64,000 nt of DNA, taken from NCBI GenBank assembly GCA_033297075.1, contig MU858047.1, positions 372,001 through 436,000 of the forward strand, written 5' to 3'. Within the stretch, counting starts at the first letter, position 1. The number at the start of each line of letters is the position of its first letter. Made by a program: the position numbers and the translations under genes. Below the pieces are notes generated by a model that ran no database searches, had not been told where the DNA came from, and saw only the letters and a program-made list of their open reading frames with translations. The stretch is from Rhypophila decipiens. Its lineage: Eukaryota > Ascomycota > Sordariomycetes > Sordariales > Naviculisporaceae. Below, piece by piece: positions 13,746 through 31,389 of this stretch.

Positions 13746-15888
13746 GGCAAGCTATATGTTTAAATGAGATCGGATGAGACAGCGAGTGGGACCGAAACGA
13801 GTCGTCGAGTGGAGGGAAGGGGATGTGGCGGGACGTAAACAAACGCAATGTCGTCGTAGGGCGGTGGGTAAAAGAGCGACGTAGACTGAAGACGCGCGCC
13901 TGTCACTGTATCAGGCCTAGATCATCGTTTCTGATTCATCAGATCATTTCCGGGCTTGTTGTCGCCGACGGCCGTCTAAACTCCAGAGGAGAACCCAAAG
14001 ACCACGGTATCCTCGGATGAAAGAGACAAGTTGGGAGAAAAGAGCAAGGCCGGACTCAACCAGGGCCGCTCGAAGTCCCCAAAAACCATGCGCCAGACTC
14101 AATCGTAGATCGCCTAACCAGCTTGTCCAGGCTCGATTACACAATCGTCAAGGTTGGACGCCTCCAGGGCCCGCGCAAAGCCTTCGACAGATTAGTAGGT
14201 GAACAGGTGGGGGAGGCCAGAGTGTCAGCGTCGTTGATGGGCGTGTCGAGATCGATTGACAGACAATGTGGAGATGCGGAGAGCGAAGAGGCGGAGAACA
14301 GTATGCGTCGGTGGTGGACCGTTTTTGTTTGAAATGACGGATAACGGACGATGGCGTGGATGGGCTGGAACCCTGAGCTGACCGACTGTTGTTTTAATGC
14401 TTCCGTCAGGTATCCTGGCTGTTCCGTAAGAAAAGGCGGGCGGTTGAAGTCTAGAAAGAGAAGCCGTCTCAAATCAATGGGTCTGAGTGGAATAGCGGAT
14501 GGGGATGGGAGGATCAAGACTGGAGCCCGCTGGTTAGCCCGACATGGGTGGTTAGTCAGACGCACAAGGGAGGGTCCACTGCAGTGGACTAAGCCCGAGC
14601 AGTCGAGGAAGCACTAATGGGAGAGCTAGGCACCATGTTACAGGGCAGAGCACAAGGGCAAGTGCGCTGTTGTAGAGCACTCTTGCACCGCAGAACCCGT
14701 GTCTGGTGTCTGGTGTGCATGTGCGTGCGTGCGTGTCCATCAATATCAAATGTGCCGACCAGGGCTGGCGATGCTGATAGGGACATGGATCGCTGATTGA
14801 CTGGCTGGGCTGGAGCCAGTGGGTCGCTTGGAAAGTTGGAACAGCGGCGTGGGGGACGCTAAAAGTTGCTAGGCCAGGCTACGTGCGGGCCGAGTGGTCG
14901 CAACCTAACTTAACCCTGACACCCTCAAAAACAACAACAGCCCGCACCAGTTAAAGCATTAGGCAAGGGACACCAGCATGTAACCCACCATCATTTTCCC
15001 CTCGACCTGAAGAGGGTTCAATCTCAATGCATCACCGCCGACACTACCACCCCTCCTCTATATTCGTCACCAAACAAACCGACCGCTCAATCAACCGAAT
15101 TAATATATCAAAGGTCGATAACAGGCGAACTGTGCAACTTGACAAGGCAGAGCGACGACGGGAGCAAATCTGAACCGAGTGACCGCTTTATCCGTTCCAA
15201 GACGAACAACCACTCCCAATGGGCTCCCAATGGCTAGCTGCCCGCCTGCCAAGCAGCTGACGCACTTTGGCTCTTACTTCGTCCTCACACACACTCTCAT
15301 ACACACCATTCGTCGACTTCACCCCGACCGCCCTACGTCCTGCGTGCTGCACTAGAATCTGTGCATACAGATACAACGACCACGGAGTGCTACCCTACCG
15401 AGCATCAATTGCTCACTGGTCCAGTACCATGAATAAACTGCTGCTGTCCTGCGTACCATGGTCGGGCGATATGTACTGATGCAGTCACGGTCTTCCCATG
15501 GTCCATGATTGATAGCCAACAAGTTAAACAGTTTATTTAGGCGCGCTGTCCGGTCAAGTGTGCAACTGTATTTGTATTTTTGACCGGAACGGCGCGGGGG
15601 TTGTGGGAAGCAAACATCCCGAGACATGTTCCCATCATTCACATCGGCTTTCGGTTCCCTTCTCAGCCACTTAACCGCAAGAATCTCATGTTCGGGCGCC
15701 TACTGGTCAACCAGCGCTTGGGGCTAGTTGGGCTCCTCCGCCTCTCAAGGAGCGTAGATATGCCAGGCTCAAGCTGTGCTTGCTCGACCTCCCAGTGCAG
15801 GCGTCCATCTCATCACACATCTCAAACCACCAACCATAACCGCCCGCTCGTTCTCAATTTCTCATCATCTCATCTACCTTTTCGGCTC

Positions 15889-15980
15889 CAGTCAGTCAGT
15901 CAGTCAGTCAGTCAGTCAGTCAGTCAGGCAGCCTGCCTTCCTCCCTTACTGCCGTGCTTCCTGCCTGCCTGCCTGCCTTG
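15889..15980. repeat. (CAGT)n array followed by CCTG-type repeats
   Basis: About nine and a half tandem CAGT units at 15889-15926. A pyrimidine-rich stretch follows with several CCTG units at about 15961-15980. Non-coding. Confidence 0.9.
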
Positions 15981-17024
15981 CAGACCGCATTTTGCATCCA
16001 TCCCAAGAACGTTAATAACTTTAATGGAAACTGACGCCTCATGCGGCTGCGGGTCGCCGTGATCCCATGGGTCCCTTGTCGTGGGCTGCATCCAACGGCG
16101 GCCAAGAGTCCGGGGCTCAACTCCGGGCGGTGGAACAATGACCAAGGAACCGTTCGAATTCAACAAGGGATGGAAATCCGTCCCAATCTTGAGTCCAATT
16201 GCTTCACCGTCTGAAGAAAGATTGAGATATATGCCATCGAAATCTTCTGACTCTAGAAGTTTCAGCTGAGATGCGCCGAATGCGTGGACTTTTCAACCCA
16301 AAAACGCCTCTCAGCTGATTCGCATGCAAACATCTTCGGGCTCACCTGTAAAAACGAGATCTGAGTCGGCAGCCCCCCTGCGCACCACACCGCATACGTA
16401 CACACGTACATACGGAGACATGGTCCTACGCCTCGCCCGGTGACACCACACATGGTGGCAGGTAATAAGCCGGCACGCTCTGTGCCCCCGAGTCAAAATG
16501 GGATTCTTACAAGCCACTGCCCCCAAATTTGGGGGTCAGACGAGGCATGTGAGTGGCGCGAGTACGTGGTTGAAGTCGCCGATATCCCTTTCATGGTGGT
16601 GATGATATTTATTTGCCTCGACGATACTATCACGATAGAGTATATGATGATGTGACGGCAAGAGGTAATTGACTACAAGACCCTCCTTTTCCTACATGTC
16701 GTATGCCTTACACTGGGCGACGACACGTAACTCAAAATTTGGCACGCAGGTACTGTACAGCACGGGAAGACTGTGTGCATTGTGTACTGAAGTCCACAGA
16801 ATCTGTTGTTGCTCGAGTCCTACAAGAGGGGAAACCATCCGATATGGCGGGTGTATGTGTGTGGATTTGCTGCACAGCTTCTCTCCAGATGCTTTCAGTG
16901 GGACAAAACTACTTGTAAGTGAAAGTTCTAAAGTAAATAAAAGTCCTAAATAGGGACGGCCGAACATTACGGGATATTCTGGATCATTTTCCCTTCACGA
17001 GCCAAACAAGTGCCCCGACAAGGC

Positions 17025-17040
17025 TGTGTGTGTGTGTGTG
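17025..17040. repeat. (TG)n dinucleotide microsatellite
   Basis: An uninterrupted GT/TG run of about eight units in non-coding sequence. Confidence 0.85.
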
Positions 17041-20000
17041 CCATGTTGGATGGAAGGATGAGTGGATGATCGGCAATGCCTGCCAAATGTCAATGATCAA
17101 CACTGCGCTGCTGCGGCTATCCGGATGTCCCTTTTATGCAGAAGAACTTGTTTCGCTATCATCTTGGCCCCTATAAACGTGCAAATTTTCCAAGCAAAAA
17201 TAAGATAGATCTTTCCTTGTCTTGAAGTGGGGGGCATCGCAACCCAACTCTTGAAGAAGAAAGTGAGAAACAACAAGTCGCTGGAAGAAACAACTAGTTT
17301 TTTATCGTCTCGAAATCCAGGAAAGGTCCCCTGGGGGTACACTTCGGAGCATTGAGGCGCATCAACACACGGATCCGATCCTTCCATTGAGGAAACAAGA
17401 TGCAAACACACACCACACAGAGAAGGGGATATGATCTACAGCTTTGGGAAAATCCACCCATTATGATACGACGTCGTATATATAAATATCATACATACAA
17501 GGAATATCCCCGAGGAAATTTACGCCAATATGTTTTAAAAAACATATCCAACACACTTCTGACGGGTAACCGACTGAGGATTTACCATGTGGTGTTGTTG
17601 TTTAAAGCCCTTCTTGTTAGAATTTTCCAAAACACATCTGTGGAATTGTTCTACATAGTGGGTCTTCATTTCAAGTTGAGAGAGTTTTCCCCTAATATAC
17701 CGCAGCGATACCTTCGATCGTAGTATAGACAGTAAATTAACCTAGAGTGTCATTCCGGTAGTGTGTTTATATGATATCGATCTGGCTATATGATACGTCA
17801 CATTGAGGGATCTCTCTACTAAATAATTGCTAGGGAGGAGGAAACCCCAGATTCTTACTCTATAAGATGATGATATGTCCGGTGAGAAAGATTAATAGTG
17901 AACTGCTCCTTTGTGTATCCTCTCATCAGCATACCCACCTCTTCACCAACTTTCCATTACTTGCTGTTACTTATTCACCGATACAGGAACTATAAAGTAA
18001 ATCTCTGCCTCTACTATTCTCCTTATTTGTGTTCTTTCTCGATTCATTTTCTGAACAAGCGGAACAAAAATATAACTAGTCTTTCATACTCGTAGCATTG
18101 ATAATGAACGGTGGCCCAGCTTGTGAGCGGGATGGAATGTAACGACGGTGAGCAGACAGACGGGATCTGAACCAAATGACTGAGGATTGAATGGGCTCTG
18201 ACTCGTGAGAACTCTGACTACCAAACGGCACGGAAGCCATTCCACGGCCAGGAACATGAAGGAGCCGTATGTTGCAGGTAACCAGGTCGGTCCGTTGGTG
18301 TAGATGTTTGGCAAGACGACGACGGGACGGGACAGTATAGTGTCCGTGCCGAATTTCTACCCATGGACGTAGACTTGCTAGGTATATCAATGTCATTCTC
18401 GGGATGGACTGGAGGCATACAAGTACTTGAGTGATTATAGCCAGGAAAAGCAACTAATCGTAGGATGGGATCAAGCTACAAGAACTACAATGGTAGATGG
18501 ACAACAGAAGAGCAAAGACAGACAGATCCCTCGCTAAAGAATGCACCTCATATCAACATCCTTGCTTTATAATCAAAATGGGCATGTTGGTCATATCATT
18601 ATAAAAGAGGACTCAAAGAACGTAGAGAGATACAAAAGGAGCCTTACTTCTCCTGCCAGGCTCCAACTTGTTCATATGTATCTAGAGCAGTTATCCCAGA
18701 AAAAGGAGCTGCAAGTCTGAATTGGAGATGAGCAAATTACAAACAAAGCCTAGCAGAGGGCTGCTGTATCCGTTTATTCTCAACACACATCACCTCTTGA
18801 ACTGTGCCTGGATAACGGAGCCCGGAATTCCATTCACATGACACAAAAGCTCCATCACAAACAGCTCTCCAGGGTGGATGGATATTTACATGCCTTGGTT
18901 AGGCAACGTATGTGACAAGAATATGAGCTCGCAACCTCATTTCATACTCTGACATGTCAAATTCTCCGAACCAGGAATGATACACACAAATAGTATTGAT
19001 CATTATACCCTCGCCACAAACCGACATGACCAACGCCATCTAATTCCATATATCTACCAACACAGAATGCAAGGTAAGGTAGATCTGCACGGCCAGCGTG
19101 ACGTGCCGTGCGGTACTCAAGTCAAGAGGTGGCATGAACATCGAAAAGAAAAGACACTCTGTGCAGGTTATATTTGATCCATCTCATTGTCTATACTATT
19201 CTCTATCTCAATGAATATACCGCTTGAGGAATACACAGAGGCGTGATTATCTATGGGAATATCACCCCGTAACAAGGATCCAAGGATCAACACAACTTAT
19301 CAAGAAAGGAACTCCCAGGATATGGGAACGACGGGATTCCAAAGACCCATTTTCAACCAAGGGACACTGCATCCGATGATCCGGCTCTTTCCAACCAACG
19401 GCTAGACACCCTTGGTCACGGACAACAGCGCCGCACAACAGTAACGGCCGAAGGAGCGAGGCGAACCAGCTCAATGTCGAGTGCCAGCAGGAATACCATT
19501 CGGTGGCCTCGGACTGTAGTCTGGATGTCGACAAGTCACATCCGTGGGAAGGGAGACAACAATATCGAATCAAGCAAAAAGCAAAACCAAACATAAGAAA
19601 ACCGGTAAACGCGGGATGATATGTCGGCCTAAATATGGACCTCGACTTCCACAACGACCCCTCCTAGGAGGCAGAGACCGTTAACGAAAGCCATGGTGAG
19701 TAATAGGCCGTCTTTTGACGGATTAATCTTCCTGGGCACCAATTTGGTGAGAATGAAAAGGACCTTGGAGTGAAAAGTCGATCTCATAAAGTGAACGCCA
19801 GGTGTGCGTGTTGTATCCCCCGTGGAACTGAATCCCCCTGAAAACCGAGCTGTGCAGATAAGGGGTGGAACGCTGGAAACAAACCAAAATCCGGAATACA
19901 GTCAGCAAGAGGTAACGAACGCGCTTGAGTCACCTTGCAGAGTCTAGGGCAAGAACCATCACGGCCATCAAGTCATTTCTTATTTTTGATTTGGATTGCC

Positions 20001-20095
20001 GTCGCTTCGTGCCTGGCAAGCCCGTTTTGGAAAGGAACCTGAACTCCGGAATCATGCCAAGTATACCCCATAACCGACCAATTCAACAAAAGAAT

Positions 20096-21122
<1,027 letters not shown>

Positions 21123-21723
21123 GGTGACGGCTGGTCAGGTCAAGCTGCTCTGATATCTTGGGTGTTCGTGGAAGGGGTGAAGCCGTTGCCGAGGATCAAG
21201 ACGACGAAATCACAAAAGAGAAAATCACGAATTGTGGGATTTCTGCAATCTGCCCTAAGAAATCGCACTTGTGGCTGACATGCCATAGTGGGGCAGGAAC
21301 GTTGGCCGAAATCTGGCAGAAACCCTGCGGCTGAGCCACGCGGCCAAGGAGACCACTGGGTCGTTCAGCCACACCCGGTGAGATTCGGTACGCACGGACC
21401 AACCACTTACACCCATATCTTGACCGCGAGCAAGGTGAGTGCCGCGATACGGATAATTAAGTCAGATAATTGAAGCATGAACTTTATCTTGTGACACGTT
21501 TGATGATAGCCCGAGAGGGCCTGCACTGTTTCTGAAAATTCTATTTATTTCATTCCCCGTAGTAAACAGCGCTAAACAATCAGAAAATGTGACCGCATAG
21601 TCCCGGCGAATCTTGACGACGGTGGCTCAGACTGCCAATTGACACACATCTATCTTTCACTTTCCACTTGGGCCATTCTTGCAGCGGTCGTCCTTCCTCC
21701 AGCTCCCAAAAGACCAACACCGT
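21123..21723. other. RPL12 promoter / SEC23 3' spacer
   Basis: 600 bp between the SEC23 stop and the RPL12 start; both genes are on the minus strand. It should hold the SEC23 3' UTR and RPL12 promoter. I see no gene and no regulatory motif I can name with confidence. Confidence 0.5.
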
Positions 21724-26155
<4,432 letters not shown>

Positions 26156-28689
26156 ATGGCGAAGAACACGATAACACTCGTTTACCTCTGTGTAGGGGCT
26201 GCCTCGTATTCCATGTCGCCTCCTCTCGTCCCACGGCAAGCAGATGGTGCAGTCAGCGCATCGTCCTTTCTAAGACGAGCTTTTCATTCCTGTAAGTCTT
26301 TCTCTTTGTGTTGGCACCTATTTCAACCATACTCATCTCATACCAGCTGCCTTCCTCGACGGACGTCTTTATATCGACGGCGGAGACTTTTCATATACAA
26401 GTAACAACGATACTGTGTACCAATTCTGTAAGTCAAAAATGCCCAGTCGGTTTCTAGACTTTCTGCTGACTTGACAAAAAGCCAACACGCTGCTATCCAT
26501 TGACCTGACCAAACACTGGACCAACAGCTCTGTCGTCCTCCAGTCGAGCTCGAAACCGGATGGAGTACCGAGCCTCATCAATGGCGGGATATGGACCGAC
26601 CTCAGGAACAAGCTACTGTACACTGGATTCGCCGGAGTCGATTCTTTCTTTGGAAAGGCAAACGCTGCTCCCCAGGGTCTTTGGTCTTTCTTGCCCGACG
26701 GGAATGGCGGTGGATCCTGGGAGAACCTCAACAACACAGCCGATGGGATCTTTGTGAGCCGGCCTAGACCCTTTGATGGCTCTGTGTCGAGTGGTGGTGG
26801 TTCGGGATATCTTCTTGGAGGTGAGATAGCAATCGTCATGATATCTAGTCCCAGACGATGACAAGACTGACAAACTTTCGGCATCTTCTTAGGTCTCTCG
26901 GGGAATTCTTCAAACTTTCAAAACACACCAAGAGGAATGTTTTCATATGACTTCTCGTCTCAAAACCCCATATATGGACGGGACTCGGGTTCATCGTCGG
27001 CCTTCGGGACCCAAGATGGCGGCATGGTGTTTGTACCCTTCTTTGGTAATCTTGGCATCATCATATCCGCCGGCGGACAACTGCGACAAACAAACGGCGG
27101 CAACGGCAACGGAAACGGGCCAAACGGCGGTGGTGGCGGCCGAGGAGGGGGAGGGGGAGATGGGCAAGGCAGTTCAACGTCAACCAGCCTAGCGTCTTTC
27201 TCAACGGTCCAAGTCTACAACCCCCAAGACCAAAAATGGTACGACCAAAGAACCTCGGGGACCGCCCCCTCCGGACGAGTGCAATTCTGCATGACGGGGA
27301 TGCCCTCCAACAACCAGACCTACGAGATATTCGTTTACGCCGGCTGGGACGGCAACTCGGGTCCCGGGACGGTCTCGTTCGACGACGCCTACGTGCTCAC
27401 CTTGCCGGGCTTTCATTGGGTCAAGGCGGACTATACGGCGGAGCATCCACGGTACGGGCTGAGTTGCAACGCCGTGGGAGGCGGGCAAGTCGTGACCATC
27501 GGAGGCGCCGATCCTACACAAAAGATTCAGCAGGGTCAAGTCAACAACGGAGCAGGGTATTCTGCCCCGTTTAGCACGCCGGATCCCTTCACCCAGGGTC
27601 TGGGCGTCTTTGACCTGAGCACTCTGTCCTGGAAGACCAAGTACCAGCCGATGCGTTTCCCGTACACCCCAGCCCCTCAGATCCAGGATTATTATAACAC
27701 CAAGTAAGGTTTTTCTCGTTCCCCCATCCCATCTCTGCGCACTCCAACAAAAAAAAATAAAACAAGTCTAATATCCACATCCAAGCGGCCGAAAACCAAC
27801 CGCAGGATTCTCCTCCTCCTCCCTCGAATCCCTCTTTGCCCAAAGCGACTTCAGCTCGCCCGACAACCTCCCCTTCCCCGGCGGCGGCACCGGACGAGGC
27901 GGATACCGCAACAACAACGACCCCAGCAACGCAGGCGCCATCGCAGGCGGCGTAGTCGGCGGTCTCGCAGCAGCATCCGGCATCGCAGCCCTCTTCATCT
28001 GGCTCCGCCGTCGCCACGCCAAGAAACACGGCAAACCCAAATCCACCAGCAACCAATCATCCATCGCCGCCGACGACTACGACTACGACGACGACAACAA
28101 CTCGACAACCATGAGAAACCTCCCCGCCGAAAATAATGACACAAACGCCCGGATCGAGCACGCCAACTCGTCGTCGCGATATCCTTATTCCCCATCTGGG
28201 TTCTATAACCAGCCCGTGCCACGAACAGTAGGCGCAGCGTGGGGGAATAACCCCGGTACTCGTGCCACTGTTGCAGGAACAAGCGCCGCGCCGGCCGAGA
28301 TTGCAGGGCAAGCAGTCGAGCACCAGCACCAGATGGACGAGGAAGAGGCATATGCCCATGCTGCGGGCGAGAAACAGCCCCCTCCGGCGTATGAAGAGAT
28401 GGAGGGTCAAGGTCAAGGTGGTGGGCGTCCTGGCGGCGGGGTGGCCGAGTTATCTGGTGATGGAACGACGACGACGACTGTGACAGAGTTGTTGTCGTCG
28501 TCGTCTGTTGGGAGTGAGAATGGGAATGGGGATTTGTGGAGGAATAGTAGGGTTGTGTCTGGGATAGATGATACTCTTGTGTCGGCTGTTGATATTGTTG
28601 CTAATGGGATGAGGCCGCCTTCGCAATTGCCGCTGCCGCAGGTGCCCGAGTTGCATGGGGAGACTAGTGGGAGGGCTGAGTTGCCATGA
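26156..28689 (+). CDS. Kelch-type single-pass membrane protein with PPxY tail
   Basis: Predicted 756 aa from five exons: 26156-26291, 26347-26427, 26482-26820, 26893-27703 and 27786-28689 (2271 nt, in frame). The N-terminus has a hydrophobic stretch (ITLVYLCVGAASYS) consistent with a signal peptide. The ectodomain (about 45-490) has beta-propeller-like blocks such as FLDGRLYIDGGDF, LINGGIWTDLRNKLLYTGF and QTYEIFVYAGWDG, interrupted by an Asn/Gly-rich linker (about 254-276). A membrane segment (about 505-530, AGAIAGGVVGGLAAASGIAA then FIWLRRR) is followed by a roughly 220-residue low-complexity cytosolic tail with an acidic DDYDYDDDN patch and the motif PPAYEE at about residue 653. This resembles the kelch-repeat cell-wall/sensor-like membrane proteins common in filamentous fungi; the function is unknown. 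The start could also be the in-frame ATG at 26114. The last intron (27704-27785) was chosen because it alone keeps frame. Confidence 0.82.
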
Positions 28690-29100
28690 CGAGGAACGAA
28701 AAAAATGGGGAGACTGAATGGGATCGCCAAAAGTTAAACAAGACAGTTGTTGTGGGTTTCATTCACGGCAGGCGTTGCATTTCATCTTTCGTTTTTGCCA
28801 TTTCCCTATCGGAAGGTAGAGTGTACGCGGTATGGTACCGGGAAGGTATATGTTCTATAGTTTGTCATTTCCATTCTTCCGTCTTCATCCTTTTTGCTTA
28901 GCATTTCACATGCCGCTGGGTTGATAAGTATCCGCTGTTAGCACCAAGTCATGTTCACCTCATAATGCCTCTGAATTTGAATCACAACCTATTATCATAT
29001 TTGTTATGAGAGTAAAACCTAATAATATACAATGAAATGTGAAAGTCGCAACATTTCGGGTCTGGTTCTTTTGATCTTCTTAGGTGCCTAACCTAGGTTC
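28690..29100. other. Convergent 3' spacer (kelch / MAPEG)
   Basis: 411 bp between two converging stop codons. AT-rich and without recognisable genes; expected to hold both 3' UTRs. Confidence 0.6.
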
Positions 29101-29871
29101 TCAAAGAACAAATTTGGCAGCAGAGTAAACGGCGGTGAGCTTGAGGACGAAATCCGTCAGAGCGGAAACGATAGAGCCACTGTATCGGAAATCTTGTTAG
29201 CAGCCAGTTTATATTATCCAAAAAGAAATCATCATAAACTTACACCGTGCGTCCCTGGGGGCCACCGTTGGTATACCCAATGGCATAGATGACACGGCCA
29301 AAGACCCAGACGCCGCCGGCCGAGGCCGCAAAGATGGGGTATCTCAGGCCGGTGATGAGGAGTTCACCCAGGAAGGGGGTCAGGTTGTCTGTGAAGTTTG
29401 CGTGGGCGCGTTGGGCTGTTTTTTTACTCGGTCAGTCTCCTTTTTTTCTTTTTTCTTCTTTTTTTATCACCTATAAATCACACCCAAGATGAGATGATGG
29501 AGAATGATGGAGATGGTGGAAAAGAACTTACCGCAGTTGAACTTGTGGGCGAGGGGGTCCTTCTCGGCAACGTCGTTGGCGGCGTAGGCTGCGGGATACT
29601 TGATGCCGCTGGCCTTGCGGGCCCTCATGGTCAGGGAGCTGTGGAGGGTGTTGACGAAGAAGCTGGATGCCGCCACAAGGAGGACGTATCTGAAATTGGG
29701 AGATTGTGTCAGTACTTGGAGATCGCAAGTGGCCAGGTCCATTCCATGTTCGTATTCATCATGGATTGTTTCCCGAGATGGTGTTGTTTATAGTTTGGTG
29801 ATATGAGGTCATTTCTGAGAGCATTGCATGAATAAAACTCACCCGTAGTCTGAAGGAAGTACGATAGGCAT
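29101..29871 (-). CDS. MAPEG family microsomal glutathione S-transferase (MGST3-like)
   Basis: Predicted 145 aa, the normal size for the family. Four exons on the minus strand: 29871..29843, 29689..29532, 29415..29244 and 29179..29101 (438 nt), all GT-AG. The sequence runs MPIVLPSDYGYVLLVAASSF, then MRARKASGIKYPAAYA, then the family hallmark FNCAQRAHANFTDN, then GRVIYAIGYTNGGPQGR, and ends AAKFVL. Four hydrophobic segments fit the four-helix MAPEG fold, which forms trimers in ER or other membranes. Relatives use glutathione for conjugation or peroxide reduction and can make leukotriene-type conjugates in animals; in fungi the role is usually assigned to oxidative-stress and xenobiotic detoxification. 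The substrate cannot be told from sequence. It converges on the kelch gene with 411 bp between stops. Confidence 0.93.
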
Positions 29872-31389
29872 CTTGGATGGTTTAGAAAGCGCTTATCTCG
29901 TAAATGGCAATGGGTGAGAGGTCAATTGAGGTATGAGATTGTGGCGAGAGCAAGATTCTGGAGATGAATGGAGAGGAAGGTGTGATGGGCAAAATTGGGA
30001 CGTATTCAAGTTATATTGACGTGGAAGATATGCAAACAATATCCCGTTCTGTTCACTAGCGCCGAGTCCCGAGCATCGCCAAACAAGGTGGAGACCTCAA
30101 TTCGGACGGAGGAACGGTGATTTAGAAACAACACTTGGGGATCTTGACCCCTGAAAATCTGCAGTGGCCAGATGGAAACTCATGATCGCATCAAGCAAGC
30201 AGTGCAACGAATTCTCATATGTAAACTGTTACACTCGGCAATTGGGCTGCACGTTGGCGGCAGAAAAAGCATATCTCGGTCATTGGGAGCGGCTCAATCG
30301 ATCATTCCGTGTTCCACCGAGATGGGTATTGTTTATTCAGCTTCCGCAGGGTAGCGCGCGGTACGGTCTGTACACGTGTAACTGGTGAAGGGAGTTGCCC
30401 GAGGGCCCGAGATGGTGGAATCTTCCATGCGATTCTTGGGTGTGTTCCACTCGACGCCGGGACGTTGTAAGTTGTAACTTGTTACGTTGACGATTGAACA
30501 ATTGGGACGGAGGGCCTACGACATCGTCATTGCGTCGCCTAGCCTTTTGCTGCTCGCTTGGAGGTTACAAGTAATGGAATTTCCCTCAAAAGCTGAGGGT
30601 GATAAATACGGCGTAACTGTCTGGCCGGCGGAGGATACGGTGATACGGATGCCGCACGGGGATAAAGACAAAATGCTCCGCGGATTGGTGTTCATTTGGC
30701 GAATGGGTTAAATTACATGTCCTGGCCCCAAACACCGAATCAAACTAGGATGATAATGGAGATACCGAAGAGAGGTGTTCTTTTCCAATGGCGTTGTGCT
30801 CGAAAGATGCTTTGTCAGGCCGGGCCTTAAATCGTCCGTAGGTCGGTGTCCGGAGTCAACGTCAACTGTGGGGCATTCCCGATTGTAAGGTTCCTCCCAC
30901 TATCACCAGTTTTCATGTTGCAAACTGCGGCAGGGCCACGGAGATCGAGAATGAGTATGTACGCCAGGGAAAAGAGAAACAGAAATGTCGAATTGAGGCC
31001 CAATTTACTTAGGAATATTCAATCAACCCATTACAGATCCCAGAATGCGAGATGCATCCGCTGGACTGATGACTCTGAAACAACATCCAATAGCGATCCT
31101 TGAATCCGATTTCCCGGTAGCCAGGACCCAGATGGTGAGATCTCCCCAGGTTATTGCATCACTAAGGATTTGAGCTTATTTTGACCGTCATCTTCATCTT
31201 TCATATGTGTGGATTTCCTGATGACACACCAAGACCGTCATATTATACGCATAGCTTTGTACCATAATAATCCATTTTGATATGGGCCATATCTCGTCAT
31301 ATCCTGCAGTCGAGTAACCAAGTACATCAATCGTATAATCGTAAATCATCATATCCAGATGGACAAATCATATCCAAGCCAATTCCAAC
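29872..31389. other. Intergenic region between MAPEG and POL4 genes
   Basis: About 1.5 kb. The left part is the MAPEG promoter, the right part the polymerase 3' region. Only short frames (at most 85 codons) with no recognisable product. Confidence 0.55.

Larger units (their letters stand above)
13746..20095. other. Long intergenic region between OGT and RPL12
   Basis: No convincing gene. The first roughly 0.8 kb is probably OGT promoter and leader; it holds a 78-codon ORF overlapping the OGT start and a 142-codon minus-strand ORF (14565..14137), neither recognisable. There is a CAGT tetranucleotide array (15889-15926) followed by CCTG units, a weak tRNA-like stretch around 16064-16135, a TG run (17025-17040) and an AT-rich block (about 17.4-18.1 kb) containing the 14-bp palindrome ATACGACGTCGTAT at 17466-17479. 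The last 1-2 kb may hold the RPL12 3' UTR. Confidence 0.5.

Noticed and set aside
16064..16135. Possible tRNA on the plus strand (GGGGCTCAACTCC resembling a B box)
   Set aside because: The T loop deviates from the consensus, only 5 of 7 acceptor pairs form and no anticodon arm folds. Too weak to list as a gene.
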